NCBI GenBank assembly: GCA_018660265.1
Contig: JABJKS010000013.1
Coordinates: 1 to 64,000 of the forward strand
Length of the DNA stretch: 64,000 nt
Origin: Rhodospirillaceae bacterium
GTDB lineage: Bacteria; Pseudomonadota; Alphaproteobacteria; GCA-2731375
Direction: 5' to 3'
Positions 25,444 through 35,278 of the stretch are shown here, in pieces (positions within the stretch are counted from its first letter, which is position 1; each line of letters begins with the position of its first letter). The notes under the pieces are model-generated. The model had not been told where the DNA came from. It worked only from the letters and a program-made list of their open reading frames with translations, and ran no database searches. A program made the translations under genes and the position numbers.

Positions 25444-27162
25444 ATGAGCAGGAAAACTGTGGTCGGTACGGGTGGTGAGGTGCTGATGCATCAGTTGGTG
25501 GCACAGGGCGTGGAATATGCCTTCACCAACACAGGCAGTGCGGAAGCCGGCTTTTTTGATGCCTTTTTGACCGTTCCCGGCGTGCAGCCGATCCTGTTGC
25601 TATCGGAATCCCTGGTTCTCTCGGCTGCGGATGGCTATGCCAAGGCGGCGAAAAAACCGGCCTTCGTGAATGTGCATTTGGCCGCCGGCACCCGCCAGGG
25701 CTCCGGCCAGTTGCAGAACGCCTACTTTGACGGCACCCCCATGGTGGTGACGGCGGCCATGCGGGACAATGGCTCCTTCGGCGATCACAACACCCTGGGG
25801 GCCTCAGGCGGCTTCTCGCAAATGGGTGCGGTGGAGGATATCACCAAGAACAGGTGGGAGGTGACGGACGCCCGCGGCGTTGCCATGGCAACGCGACGCG
25901 CCTTTAAGGAGGCGATGACCATGCCGACCGGCCCGGTCTATCTGGCCTTTTCATCGCCGGCCCTGGACGCGACCGGGGTTGAGGCGACAATCCAGGCCGC
26001 CGCTGGGTTGGAGATGGCCCAGGTGCCAAACGGTGCCACCATGGAAAAGATCCACGATGCCCTGTTGAATGCGGAAAACCCTTTGGTCGTCGTTGGACCG
26101 GATGTGCGCACTTCGGGCGGGCAGAACGAATTGTTGGAATTGGTGGAGAATTACGCCTTGCCCGTGGCGGTAGGGTTTTACGACTATGGCGGCTTCCCAA
26201 TGCAGCACCCGAACTATGTCGGCATGATCGATGCTATTTCGGACAAGGGCTATGACGTGGTCTGCTGCATCGGTTATCGCCAGAACACCCGCGCCAGTGT
26301 CGAAGATATCAAGTTCCCTGATGCGGGCACGATCATCGGCATTGGCCAGGATGCGGCCCTGATGGGCAATACATTTGCCCTGGACCTGGATGTTTTGGGC
26401 AAGGTCGATCATACCATGCGCGCCCTGAACAGTTTGTGGAAGCCGGACCATTCGAACCTGGCGCACATTCAAAAACGTAAAATGGCTTTGCTGGAACAAA
26501 GCCAGGCGCGCTTGGCCAAACAGGCCGACGACGCCGTTACGCGTTCTACTGACAATCCCATCCACCCTCTGTATCTGGGCGATGTCATGTCGCGCACCCT
26601 GGCGGGAAACTCCGTCGTGGTGTCGGAGAACTTCCGCGCTTTTGATCATTTCCTGCCCTTCGGCTATGGCGACAATGATATGAGCATGGTGCGCACCGCG
26701 GGGGGCAGCCTTGGTTATGGCGTCGGCGGTGCCGTTGGGGCCCAGCTTGGTGCGCCGGACCGGCCCGTGGTGTTATCAATTGGCGATGGCTCGGTGATGT
26801 ACAGCTCATCGGGCTTCTGGACCATGGCGCGCTACAGCCTGCCGATCCTGACCGTCGTCTGGAACAACATGAATTATCAGACCGTGCGCACGAACTTTGC
26901 CGCCTGGGGTGGCAATGTGAAGGACCAGAACAAATATCCGGAGACCTTTTTGGGCGACCCGGCCATTGATTTCGTCATGCTGGCCAAGGCCCAGGGCATC
27001 GAGGGGGAACATGTGCATGAACCTTCCGATCTGGAAGGGGCCTTGCAACGGGGCCGGGACGCCCAGGCGGCGGGGGAGCCATATGTCTTGGACGTCCACA
27101 TCACCAACGTGGGCGCAGGCGCGGATTCCAAATGGCACAAGGCCATCGCCGCGAATTCATAA
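25444..27162 (+). CDS. ThDP-dependent enzyme, benzoylformate decarboxylase / 2-hydroxyacyl-CoA lyase-like
   Basis: The 572 residues form a ThDP enzyme distant from the one at 10885. Glu55 in LLLSESLVLSAADGYAKA is the expected cofactor-activating acid, GDG at residues 447-449 opens the Mg-ThDP motif and WNNMN closes it. Family members decarboxylate 2-oxo acids or split 2-hydroxyacyl-CoA. Position just after a PhyH-like hydroxylase favours the second, giving an aldehyde one carbon shorter. The last bases of this gene are repeated at 32395-32426, so its 3' end seems to be the junction of an insertion. The ribosome-binding site is weak (GGAAGCAGAAG). Confidence 0.88.
   Translation: MSRKTVVGTGGEVLMHQLVAQGVEYAFTNTGSAEAGFFDAFLTVPGVQPILLLSESLVLSAADGYAKAAKKPAFVNVHLAAGTRQGSGQLQNAYFDGTPMVVTAAMRDNGSFGDHNTLGASGGFSQMGAVEDITKNRWEVTDARGVAMATRRAFKEAMTMPTGPVYLAFSSPALDATGVEATIQAAAGLEMAQVPNGATMEKIHDALLNAENPLVVVGPDVRTSGGQNELLELVENYALPVAVGFYDYGGFPMQHPNYVGMIDAISDKGYDVVCCIGYRQNTRASVEDIKFPDAGTIIGIGQDAALMGNTFALDLDVLGKVDHTMRALNSLWKPDHSNLAHIQKRKMALLEQSQARLAKQADDAVTRSTDNPIHPLYLGDVMSRTLAGNSVVVSENFRAFDHFLPFGYGDNDMSMVRTAGGSLGYGVGGAVGAQLGAPDRPVVLSIGDGSVMYSSSGFWTMARYSLPILTVVWNNMNYQTVRTNFAAWGGNVKDQNKYPETFLGDPAIDFVMLAKAQGIEGEHVHEPSDLEGALQRGRDAQAAGEPYVLDVHITNVGAGADSKWHKAIAANS
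27130..27161 (+). repeat. Left copy of 32-bp direct repeat (att-like)
   Basis: This segment at the 3' end of the ThDP gene matches 32395-32426 at 31 of 32 positions, in the same orientation. Duplicated gene ends of this kind are typical of attL/attR sites of integrative elements. No integrase gene is seen between the copies, so the element would be a remnant or have been moved in another way. Confidence 0.8.
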
Positions 27163-27383
27163 ACTTCGGCTGAAAAGTAGATGATCTGCCCGACTTTAGG
27201 GTACCAGCGGAAATTGACCTGAGGCCGGATGTGGCCCGGTTGGTGCCAACGGCTGCCGTTGCCGTATCTAGCTTTCCCCACCAGATCGGATAGTATTCCG
27301 TTGACCCGAGGAAAACGTCTCGGAACGCCGACCTGTCGACATATTAGCCGCCGATGCGCTGGACTGATAGAGGGATTATCGTG

Positions 27384-28961
27384 ATGATCCATCCTTACTC
27401 ATATTATCTTGGTCGCGCGGCACAGCGCTATCCAGACCGGGTCGCGGTCATCGACGGTGACATTCGTCTGACCTATCGCGCGTTGAATGCGCGGATCGAC
27501 AGCCTGGCCTTGGCGCTGCGCGCCTTAGGGGTCGGGCGTGGCGACCGTGTGGCGGTGCTACAGGCCAACAATCACCAGTTTATGGAGGCCCTGGTCGGCA
27601 TCGCCCGCGTTGGCGCGGCCTTCGTTCCCATGCTGGGAATTCTGACCGAAGCAGATCACGCCTATATGCTGGAGGATACTGACGCGGAGGTATTGATCGT
27701 CCCCGCTGCGGCGCTTAAGGCGCGCGGCGCGGCGCTTAAGGCAAGCGTGGCAAAACTACGCCACCTGATTGTCGTGGACGGTGGCGATGACGCGCATGAC
27801 TATGAGGCGTTGTTGCAGGCCCATGCGGGCATGGCCCCGCTGGTGCGCGGAGATGAACAGGACCTGGCCCAAATCCTCTATACGTCTGGCACCACCGGCA
27901 AGCCCAAGGGGGTGGCCCACACCTATGCCAGTACCCAGGCATCAATGATCAACTGGGTCTCCATGGCCAATCGGCAGCCCGGCGACGTTGGCCTGCTTTA
28001 CATGCCGATGAGCCATTTTGCGGCGCGGCTGATGGATTCGGGATGGGTTACCGGCAGTACAGCGGTCATTCTCCCAACGCCTGACCCGGTGCAATCCTTC
28101 GCTGCCATCGCCCAGTACAGGGTCAGCCATATACTGGCCATCCCGACGCTTATGCAAATGTTCCTGGAGCACCCGGAAATCGATCAGTATGACCTATCAA
28201 GCCTGCGTTTCATTTGTTATGCGGCGGCACCCGCGTCTTCGACCCTTGTGCGCCGCGCGATAGAGCGCTTCGGCTCAATTCTGCATACCGGGTGGGGCGG
28301 AACCGAGGCTTATGGTCTGAATATCCACATGTCGCCGGAGGACCATTTGGCGGCTATTGACGGCCACGAACAACGTCTGCTGTCATGCGGTACGGAAAAT
28401 TCCCTCGGCGGAAGAGTGCGCATTCTCGACGACGACGGGTATGATGTCGCGCCTGGCGATGTTGGAGAGCTTTGCGTCCGGGCACCGTGGATGATGGATC
28501 GCTATTGGAACCTGCCCGCGCTTACAGCACAGACCATCGTTGATGGCTGGCTTCATTTTGGAGATTTGGGACGCCAGGATGAAGACGGCTATACCTATCT
28601 GGTTGATCGCAAGGGTGACATGATCATTACCGGCGGTCTGAACGTCTATCCCCGTGAGATCGAAGAAGCTTTGTATCAACATCCGGCGATCCTTGAAGCA
28701 GCTGTGTTCGGCGTTCCGGACGAAAAATGGGGCGAGGCGGTCAAGGCAGTCGTCGCCCTGCGCGAGGGAGAGAGCGTCGGCGAAGCGGCAGTCATTGCCT
28801 TCATCAAAGAGCGGCTGGCGGCGTTTATGGCGCCCAAGTCGGTTGATTTCCTCGACCAACTTCCCAAGACGCCCGTCGGCAAGATCTCACGCCGCGACGT
28901 CAAGGCGATGTACTGGGGAGAGGGCGGACGCATGATCCATGGCGCAGGAGAACATTCATGA
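27384..28961 (+). CDS. AMP-forming acyl-CoA ligase
   Basis: The 525-residue protein has ANL motifs LYTSGTTGKPKGVAH, WGGTEAYG, GDLGRQDEDGYTYLVDRKGD and PKTPVGKISRRDVK. Its closest look is to fatty-acid or aryl-CoA ligases of the CaiC/FadD type. ATG 27384 has AGAGGG about 9 nt upstream; the longer frame from 27354 has no such site. The next gene, a citrate-synthase-like lyase, overlaps by four bases (ATGA), so the two are coupled. The gene lies inside the interval framed by 32-bp repeats and differs from the ligase at 7898. Confidence 0.9.
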   Translation: MIHPYSYYLGRAAQRYPDRVAVIDGDIRLTYRALNARIDSLALALRALGVGRGDRVAVLQANNHQFMEALVGIARVGAAFVPMLGILTEADHAYMLEDTDAEVLIVPAAALKARGAALKASVAKLRHLIVVDGGDDAHDYEALLQAHAGMAPLVRGDEQDLAQILYTSGTTGKPKGVAHTYASTQASMINWVSMANRQPGDVGLLYMPMSHFAARLMDSGWVTGSTAVILPTPDPVQSFAAIAQYRVSHILAIPTLMQMFLEHPEIDQYDLSSLRFICYAAAPASSTLVRRAIERFGSILHTGWGGTEAYGLNIHMSPEDHLAAIDGHEQRLLSCGTENSLGGRVRILDDDGYDVAPGDVGELCVRAPWMMDRYWNLPALTAQTIVDGWLHFGDLGRQDEDGYTYLVDRKGDMIITGGLNVYPREIEEALYQHPAILEAAVFGVPDEKWGEAVKAVVALREGESVGEAAVIAFIKERLAAFMAPKSVDFLDQLPKTPVGKISRRDVKAMYWGEGGRMIHGAGEHS

Positions 28962-29812
28962 GCAACGCCGGCAACCCATTCGATGGCTATTGGACAACCA
29001 AAATCAGTTCAGCAAGCAAGGGGCGCGTCTTAGTCCGCGGCTATCCTGCCGAAGAACTTATCGAACGGCTGAAATTCGCCGAGACGACATATTTGATAAT
29101 CAAGGGTGAGCTGCCGACAACGGCCCAAGCCGAGGCGCTGGATGCCGTGCTGCGCTCGGGCCTGGATCAGCAATTCATAAGCTCGGCGGTGCCAGCGGCC
29201 CGATTTGCCGCTTCCGCCGCGCCCGAAGCCCCCGCCGCGGCCATTGCGGCGGGTGTTATTGCCTTTGGTTCTGTTACGGGATCGCCGGCGAAATGCGGCG
29301 AAATGCTGTTGGCCGGCCAGCAAATGGCCGTGGCGGAAGGCCTTGATATAAGTGAAACGGCACACCGAATACTGCAGCAATACAGCGACGCCGGGCAAAA
29401 GGTTCCGGGCCTGGGTCATCCCATGCACAAGCAGGTTGAGCCAAGAGCCCAGGCATTACGCGAAATTGCCTTACGGCACGACGCCTGGGGGACATCGGGG
29501 CAACTGCTTGCGGCGTTGGAAAGCCAGTCGGAAGCGCGTTTCGCCCGGCATTTGCCGTTCAATCTCGCCGCCGCAGTTGCCGCCGTGCTCGCTGAAATCG
29601 GCTTCGCGCCGATAGAAATGACGGGCATTGCGATAATGGGCTATATACCCGCGCTGATCGCTCATACTGTTGAAGAAGTCCGCGAGGGTGTGCCGCTTCG
29701 GATTATCCCAGACGAATTGGGCGCGCGCTATGCCGGTCCACCGGAACGAACGATCCCGGATAGCTTTGGCCAAGGTCGTGATGGTGAGGCGAAGACAACA
29801 ACCAAAGAATAG
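28958..29812 (+). CDS. Citryl-CoA lyase / short citrate-synthase-fold protein
   Basis: The 284 residues match the compact citrate synthase fold known from citryl-CoA lyase. GLGHPMHKQVEPRAQAL holds the catalytic-type His, and PFNLAAAVAAVLAEIGFAP the later substrate-binding stretch. Full citrate synthases have about 430 residues. Citryl-CoA lyase splits citryl-CoA into acetyl-CoA and oxaloacetate; related short proteins split other 3-hydroxyacyl-CoA esters. Coupling to an acyl-CoA ligase suggests ligase and lyase act in sequence on one tricarboxylic-type or branched hydroxy acid. That is inference. Confidence 0.82.
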   Translation: MSNAGNPFDGYWTTKISSASKGRVLVRGYPAEELIERLKFAETTYLIIKGELPTTAQAEALDAVLRSGLDQQFISSAVPAARFAASAAPEAPAAAIAAGVIAFGSVTGSPAKCGEMLLAGQQMAVAEGLDISETAHRILQQYSDAGQKVPGLGHPMHKQVEPRAQALREIALRHDAWGTSGQLLAALESQSEARFARHLPFNLAAAVAAVLAEIGFAPIEMTGIAIMGYIPALIAHTVEEVREGVPLRIIPDELGARYAGPPERTIPDSFGQGRDGEAKTTTKE

Positions 29813-29918
29813 AATTGATTGTGACGAAAAACCTGCGCGGTTCGCCATTGCCGACCGGTGCCGCGATCCTGCCACCCTAACCCGTCACCGTCATCAACAT
29901 TGCCAAGCGGAGAGAAAA

Positions 29919-30542
29919 ATGAGCGAGTCGAGCAGATTCTGGGATTGGATCGCGAAGCGTTATGCGAAAACGCCCGTGGCCGATGAAGCGGCTTACCAGA
30001 CAAAATTACAGGTGACGCGTGATTATCTGCGGCCGGATATGGAGGTCCTGGAGTTCGGTTGCGGCACCGGATCGACGGCAGTCGCTCACGCACCCAATGT
30101 GAAGCACATTCAAGCCATTGACATCTCGGCGAAGATGGTTGCAATCGCCCAAGAAAAAGTTGCGGCAAACAACATCACGAACGTTACGTTGGAACAGTCA
30201 AGCATCAGTGAATTCACAGCACATGATCAAACCTTCGATGCTGTATTCGGACTAAGCATCTTGCATCTGCTCAATGACAGGGAAGCAGCCATCGCCAAAG
30301 TATATAAGATGCTGAAGCCGGGTGGCGTGTTTGTCAGCAGCACGGCATGCCTTGGCGGAACCATGCCCATTCTATCGATCATTTTGCGAATGGGGCGGTT
30401 TTTGGGTCTGCTGCCATTAGTGCGGTTCTTCACCAAAAAGGAATTGGAAGACAATTTGACCGACGCTGGGTTCCATATTGATCATCTATGGCAACCGGGT
30501 GAAGACAAGGCCGTGTTCATTGTGGCAAAGAAGCCGGGTTAG
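29919..30542 (+). CDS. Class I SAM-dependent methyltransferase
   Basis: The 207-residue protein carries motif I VLEFGCGTGSTAV near residue 45, an acidic AIDISAKMV, FDAVFGLSILHLL and LKPGGVFVSSTACLGG. That is a small methyltransferase of the UbiE/type 11 kind. The final 60 residues contain a hydrophobic stretch (MPILSIILRMGRFLGLLPLVRFF), so membrane contact or a lipid substrate is possible. ATG 29919 is preceded by GGAGAG. It follows the lyase by 106 nt, perhaps with its own promoter. Confidence 0.85.
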   Translation: MSESSRFWDWIAKRYAKTPVADEAAYQTKLQVTRDYLRPDMEVLEFGCGTGSTAVAHAPNVKHIQAIDISAKMVAIAQEKVAANNITNVTLEQSSISEFTAHDQTFDAVFGLSILHLLNDREAAIAKVYKMLKPGGVFVSSTACLGGTMPILSIILRMGRFLGLLPLVRFFTKKELEDNLTDAGFHIDHLWQPGEDKAVFIVAKKPG

Positions 30543-30618
30543 CGCTTGGGGCGGGTTGCCGTGCTGCCGAGGGCCATTTTGTCGTTCTTGACGAATTTGA
30601 TTATAGATTACGGTGACG

Positions 30619-30684
30619 ATTACGACGACAGTTACCTAATAGGCATGCGACCGGGGTGGGAGCGAGTTAAGTGAAGTGCCACCG
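30619..30684 (+). repeat. Degenerate ~66-bp direct repeat, copy A
   Basis: ATTACGACGACAG followed by AATAGGCATGCGACCGGGG and GGGAGCGAGTTAA is repeated at 32323-32389 with about 85 percent identity and one indel, in the same direction. The two copies bracket the LeuC-like gene. The sequence recalls the terminal parts of IS21-type elements as I remember them, which I cannot check here. No transposase is left. Confidence 0.6.
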
Positions 30685-30805
30685 TAACCGGGACATCGAG
30701 ACGTACTCGCCAAGTTGATGGAGAAACGACCGCTCGATTGCTAAACTAAGCAATGGCGCTGCCTTCAGGGCCAGGCACACGTAGTGGAGGAAGCGAGGCG
30801 TCACA

Positions 30806-32212
30806 ATGCTAAATGCGCAGACGTTATACGATAAAATATGGGAAAGCCACGTCGTCCACGAGCCCCGAGAAGGCTTTTGGAATCTCTACATTGATCGCCA
30901 CCTTGTACATGAGTTCACCAGCCCGCAGGCTTTCGAAGGGCTGCGGGCAGCGGGTCGCAAGGTGCGGCGCCCCGACGCAACACTGGCCGTGGCCGATCAC
31001 ACCGTGCCGACGACCAATCGCATCCAAGTCATAGATGACAAGGGAAGTCGGATCCTGGTCGAAACACTGAGAGAAAACTGCAAAGCCTTCGGCGTCCCTC
31101 TCTTCGACATGAACGATCCACGCCAGGGTATCGTTCACGTCATCGGCCCGGAGCAAGGCTTCACCCAACCTGGCACCACCATCGTCTGCGGCGACGCCCA
31201 CGCCGCCACGCATGGTGCCTTCGGCGCGCTTACCTTTGCGATTGGCATAACGGAGGTGGAGAATGTGCTAGCAACACAGACGCTGTTCCGACAGCGCTCG
31301 CGAAACATGAAGGTTACCGTCGAAGGAAATTTGCCGATAGGTTGCTCGGCGAAGGATCTAATTCTGTCGATTGTTGGCAAGATTGGCACCGCAGGAGGCG
31401 CTGGGCATGTGATCGAGTATACCGGCCCGGCGATCAGCGCTCTCTCGATGGAAGGCCGAATGACGGTGTGCAATATGAGCATTGAAATGGGTGCGCGGGC
31501 CGGCCTTATCGCGCCTGACGAGACCACGTTCGCTTACATGAAGGGCCGGCCCATGACGCCCCAAGGTGCCGATTTCGACGCCGCCGTCGAATACTGGAAG
31601 ACACTGTCGAGCGATACCGGAGCGCATTACGATACCGAATTGACGCTCGACGCCGGCGAGATAGTGCCCCACGTCACTTGGGGCACCAGTCCCGAGGATG
31701 TGTTGCCGATCACGGCCTCCATTCCCGATCCCTCAGCAGTATCCGAACCCGATAAACGGGCTTCGATGGAGCGCGCACTGACCTATATGGGTCTCGAAGT
31801 CGGCGAGCCAATAGCTGGGATCACCATCGACCGGGTTTTTATCGGCTCCTGCACCAACGGTCGGATCGAGGATTTGAGGGTTGCCGCCGAGGTCGCCAAG
31901 GGTCGCAAGGTCGCTGCAAACGTCAACGCCATGGTCGTGCCGGGCTCTGGCCTGGTCAAGACTGAGGCTGAGTCAGAGGGTCTGGACAAGATCTTTCGCG
32001 AGGCTGGATTCGAATGGCGCGAACCTGGCTGTTCGATGTGCATAGCGATGAACGCTGATCACCTGGAACCGGGCGAACGCTGTGCCTCAACTTCGAACCG
32101 GAACTTCGCGGGTTGGCAGGGGTTCGGCGGGAGGACCCACTTGATAAGCCCCGCGATGGCCGCCGCCGCCGCCGTAACAGGCCGCCTGACCGACGTGCGC
32201 AAACTGATCTGA
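30806..32212 (+). CDS. leuC: 3-isopropylmalate dehydratase large subunit-like (LeuC)
   Basis: The 468-residue protein has the aconitase-superfamily 4Fe-4S cysteines at 349 ([13 protein letters not shown]), 409 and 412 ([11 protein letters not shown]), the same spacing as E. coli LeuC, which has 466 residues. DHTVPTTNR and [24 protein letters not shown] also fit. LeuC needs LeuD, and no leuD gene follows here, so either it works with LeuD encoded elsewhere or with another substrate. GAGG is about 7 nt before ATG 30806. It is framed by two degenerate repeats and lies in a putative insertion, which hints that it is a second, acquired copy. Confidence 0.82.
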   Translation: MLNAQTLYDKIWESHVVHEPREGFWNLYIDRHLVHEFTSPQAFEGLRAAGRKVRRPDATLAVADHTVPTTNRIQVIDDKGSRILVETLRENCKAFGVPLFDMNDPRQGIVHVIGPEQGFTQPGTTIVCGDAHAATHGAFGALTFAIGITEVENVLATQTLFRQRSRNMKVTVEGNLPIGCSAKDLILSIVGKIGTAGGAGHVIEYTGPAISALSMEGRMTVCNMSIEMGARAGLIAPDETTFAYMKGRPMTPQGADFDAAVEYWKTLSSDTGAHYDTELTLDAGEIVPHVTWGTSPEDVLPITASIPDPSAVSEPDKRASMERALTYMGLEVGEPIAGITIDRVFIGSCTNGRIEDLRVAAEVAKGRKVAANVNAMVVPGSGLVKTEAESEGLDKIFREAGFEWREPGCSMCIAMNADHLEPGERCASTSNRNFAGWQGFGGRTHLISPAMAAAAAVTGRLTDVRKLI

Positions 32213-32322
32213 GGAGACAGATATATAGAAAACTCCGGCACATTCGACGAACTGTTTTAAACCCGGAAAGCAGAATTTTTGATGTCATGGTCACTACTGG
32301 GGGATTAGAGGAAATAGACCTG

Positions 32323-32389
32323 ATTACGGCGACAGTTTATTGAATAGGAATGCGACCGGGATGGGAGCGAGTTAAATAGACTGCCACCG
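32323..32389 (+). repeat. Degenerate ~66-bp direct repeat, copy B
   Basis: This is the partner of the copy at 30619-30684. It ends 5 nt before the right copy of the 32-bp direct repeat, so the boundary of the inserted block lies at this point. Confidence 0.6.
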
Positions 32390-32394
32390 GAATG

Positions 32395-32426
32395 AAATGG
32401 CACAAGGCCATCGCCGCGCATTCATA
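32395..32426 (+). repeat. Right copy of 32-bp direct repeat (att-like)
   Basis: AAATGGCACAAGGCCATCGC begins the copy, which differs from 27130-27161 at one base (C for A). It sits just before the 3' end of tex. Read in frame it would end a ThDP-like protein with HKAIAAHS and a TAG stop, so it may be the original gene end displaced by the insertion. Confidence 0.8.
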
Positions 32427-32444
32427 GGATAGGTTCGATAGGAG

Positions 32445-34823
32445 CTATTTCCGGGCCCGGTTGAAGGCCTCTGCCAATGCCGTCAGGTTGGCGGCGGATG
32501 GTTGTTGCGCCTTTTTTTGACTGCTCTTTTGAGGTCGCCCACCGCTCTTGCCTTTGTCTTTGACCTTGTTTTGTGGCTTGGCCACTTTTGCGGGGCGCTG
32601 TTGTTTGTCAGGTTTCGGACGGGAGGAATTTGACGTCTTGTGGCTTTCGCCCATTTTCATGGTCAGTGAAATGCGTTTTCGGGGCAGATCGATTTCCTGC
32701 ACCTTCACCTTGACCACATCGCCGGGTTTGGCCACGTCGCGGGGGTCTTTCACGAACGTATCGGATAGTTGCGAGATGTGAACCAGGCCGTCCTGGTGCA
32801 CGCCAACATCCACGAAGGCCCCGAAATTGGCCACATTGGTGACGACGCCTTCCAAAATCATGCCCGGCTCCAGATCCGAGACTTTCTCAACGCCATCCTT
32901 GAAGGCGGCGGTTTTGAATTCCGGCCTGGGGTCGCGCCCGGGCTTTTTCAATTCGTTGATAATATCCCGTACGGTGACTTCGCCGAATGTGTCGTCGGTG
33001 AAATCGCCGGGCTCAATATCATTCAGGGTATGGCTATCACCAATCAGCTGGCGGACATCCGCCTTGGTCGCCTGCAGAATGCGTTCCACTACAGCGTAGG
33101 CCTCCGGATGCACGGTGGATCGATCCAGGGGATTATCGCCTTCCATGATGCGGAGGAAGCCGGCGCATTGTTCAAACGTCTTATCACCCAGCAGGGGTAC
33201 CTTCTTTAGATCTTCGCGGCAGGCAAAGGCACCATAGGCGTCCCGGTACTCGACAATATTCCGGGCCAGGGCACTGCCCAGGCCGGAAACCCGGGCCAGC
33301 AGGGGCGATGAGGCCATGTTCAGATCTACCCCGACCGCATTGACGCAATCCTCCACCACCGCATCCAGGGCATGGCCCAGGCGGTATTCGGACAGATCAT
33401 GTTGATATTGCCCGACGCCAATGGCTTTCGGCTCAATCTTGACCAGCTCCGCCAGCGGGTCCTGCAGGCGACGCCCGATGGAGGCCGCACCGCGCAGAGA
33501 CACATCGACATCGGGGAATTCGCTGGAGGCATATTCAGATGCCGAATAAACAGAGGCACCTGCTTCGGACACCATAACCTTGGTCAGGGGTAAATCGCCG
33601 TGCAGCTTCATCACCTCGGCTGCCAGCTTGTCGGTCTCCCTTGATGCAGTACCGTTGCCGATGGAGATCAATTCCACCTTATGACGCTTACACAGGGTCG
33701 CGATTTCCGCGATGGCCTGATCCCATTTGCGCTGTGGTTCGTGGGGATAGATGGTTGTGGTGTCCACCAGCTTGCCGGTGCCATTCACAACGGCAATTTT
33801 GACGCCGCTGCGATAGCCCGGATCCAACGCGATGGTGGCCCGCGGGCCGGCAGGTGCGGCCAGCAATAAATCCCGCAGGTTTTCGGCAAAGACGTGGATG
33901 CCCTCTTCCTCGGCCGCCGTCCACAGGCGGCTCATCAATTCCAGCTCCACATGCATGGCGGCCTTGACCCGCCAGGTCCAACCAGCGACGGACAGCAACC
34001 AGGCATCGCCTGGGCGACCCTGATCGGCAATGGCGAAATGATTGGCGATTTTCTGCTCGCACGGGTGGGGACGGGGCGGTGCGTCCGGATCACCAATGGC
34101 CAGGCTGACCCGCAAGATTTCTTCCTTACGACCGCGAAAAACCGCCAGGGCCCGGTGGGAAGGGACCTTTTTGACCGCCTCGCCATAATCGAAATAGTCC
34201 TTGAATTTGGCCCCGGCCGCCTCCTGCCCCTCAATCACGCGGGATACAAGTTGGGCGTTGTCCCAGATGTATTCCCGCAGGGTACCGATCAACTCCGCAT
34301 CCTCGGCGAATTGTTCCACCAGGATCTGCTTGGCCCCATCCAGGGCCGCCTCCACATCCACAACCTTGGTGTCGTCGTCCACATCCGGGCGCAGATAGTT
34401 GGCCGCCTCGTCCGAAGGCGTCAGACTTGGATCGGCCAACAGGGCCTCCGCCAAGGGTGCCAGGCCCGCCTCCCGGGCGATCTGCGCCTTGGTCCGCCGC
34501 TTTGGCTTATAGGGCAGATACAGATCCTCCAACCGCGCCTTGCTATCTGCGGCATTGAGCGACAGACGCAGGGCATCGGTCATCTTGTCCTGATCTTCGA
34601 TGGAGGAAATGATCGCGGCTCGGCGGTCTTCCAACTCCCGCAAGTAGCGCAGGCGCTCCTCCAGGGTGCGCAGCTGGATATCATCCAGGCCCCCCGTCGC
34701 CTCCTTGCGATAACGCGCCACAAACGGCACCGTGGCCCCGCCATCCAACAGATCGACAGTGGCAACGACCTGGGCCTCCTGAACGGTCAGTTCCTCGGCT
34801 ATACGAGCGGAAATCGTTTTCAT
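32445..34823 (-). CDS. tex: Transcription accessory protein Tex
   Basis: The 792-residue protein matches Tex throughout. The N-terminal helical domain is followed by the YqgF-like RNase-H fold ([19 protein letters not shown]), helix-hairpin-helix motifs ([20 protein letters not shown]) and a C-terminal S1 domain ([21 protein letters not shown]). Tex binds nucleic acid and influences transcription and RNA turnover; it is a conserved core gene. The extra tail of about 80 residues after the S1 domain is Lys- and Gln-rich and disordered, a common add-on in alphaproteobacteria. ATG 34823 has GAGG 6 nt upstream. It is convergent with the inserted block. Confidence 0.95.
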   Translation of the reverse strand: MKTISARIAEELTVQEAQVVATVDLLDGGATVPFVARYRKEATGGLDDIQLRTLEERLRYLRELEDRRAAIISSIEDQDKMTDALRLSLNAADSKARLEDLYLPYKPKRRTKAQIAREAGLAPLAEALLADPSLTPSDEAANYLRPDVDDDTKVVDVEAALDGAKQILVEQFAEDAELIGTLREYIWDNAQLVSRVIEGQEAAGAKFKDYFDYGEAVKKVPSHRALAVFRGRKEEILRVSLAIGDPDAPPRPHPCEQKIANHFAIADQGRPGDAWLLSVAGWTWRVKAAMHVELELMSRLWTAAEEEGIHVFAENLRDLLLAAPAGPRATIALDPGYRSGVKIAVVNGTGKLVDTTTIYPHEPQRKWDQAIAEIATLCKRHKVELISIGNGTASRETDKLAAEVMKLHGDLPLTKVMVSEAGASVYSASEYASSEFPDVDVSLRGAASIGRRLQDPLAELVKIEPKAIGVGQYQHDLSEYRLGHALDAVVEDCVNAVGVDLNMASSPLLARVSGLGSALARNIVEYRDAYGAFACREDLKKVPLLGDKTFEQCAGFLRIMEGDNPLDRSTVHPEAYAVVERILQATKADVRQLIGDSHTLNDIEPGDFTDDTFGEVTVRDIINELKKPGRDPRPEFKTAAFKDGVEKVSDLEPGMILEGVVTNVANFGAFVDVGVHQDGLVHISQLSDTFVKDPRDVAKPGDVVKVKVQEIDLPRKRISLTMKMGESHKTSNSSRPKPDKQQRPAKVAKPQNKVKDKGKSGGRPQKSSQKKAQQPSAANLTALAEAFNRARK

Positions 34824-35278
34824 CAAAGACCTCGGTTACTATTTGGCAGGCAACGGGGCGGCCCTTGTATCCCCGCAGCAAAGCCCCCGCAAGGTCACTC
34901 TTACAAGCCGTTAAAACCGCCAATTTTCACACCAAGGCGGGGTGTGGGCAATGCGGCGTCTGGCGAATCATGCGCCACAGACTGGTACAAGATAACGACA
35001 CGTGGGGACCGTTCTGTTTGGCAGCATTCATGTCAGGGGCGTCCATAACTCGACTATGGGGCGGTAGATTTTCTTTATTGGCCGTTATCAGGTTCCATCA
35101 GTCGTTTATTGCCATTTTGACTTTGTATCAGGCCGCTACATATTGAGGCTGGGGGCACTGTTAAAGTTAACGGGACGCATGGCGTCTATGTGATGATATA
35201 CAACGCGGATATTGACGTGGTATGGCACCAAAATTGGGGCTTAACATACCCGTGTGGGGACTTGGGGAATGAAGAAAA
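34824..35278. other. 455-nt intergenic region upstream of DUF3068 gene
   Basis: I see no credible gene here; the open frames lack ribosome-binding sites and family resemblance. It must contain the divergent promoters of tex and of the DUF3068/kinase pair. TTGACT at 35117-35122 and TATTGA at 35141-35146, 18 nt apart, are a weak candidate promoter for the latter. Confidence 0.3.

Noticed and set aside
34865..35146. Open frame of 93 codons upstream of the DUF3068 gene
   Set aside because: No ribosome-binding site, no recognisable family and it overlaps the likely promoter region.
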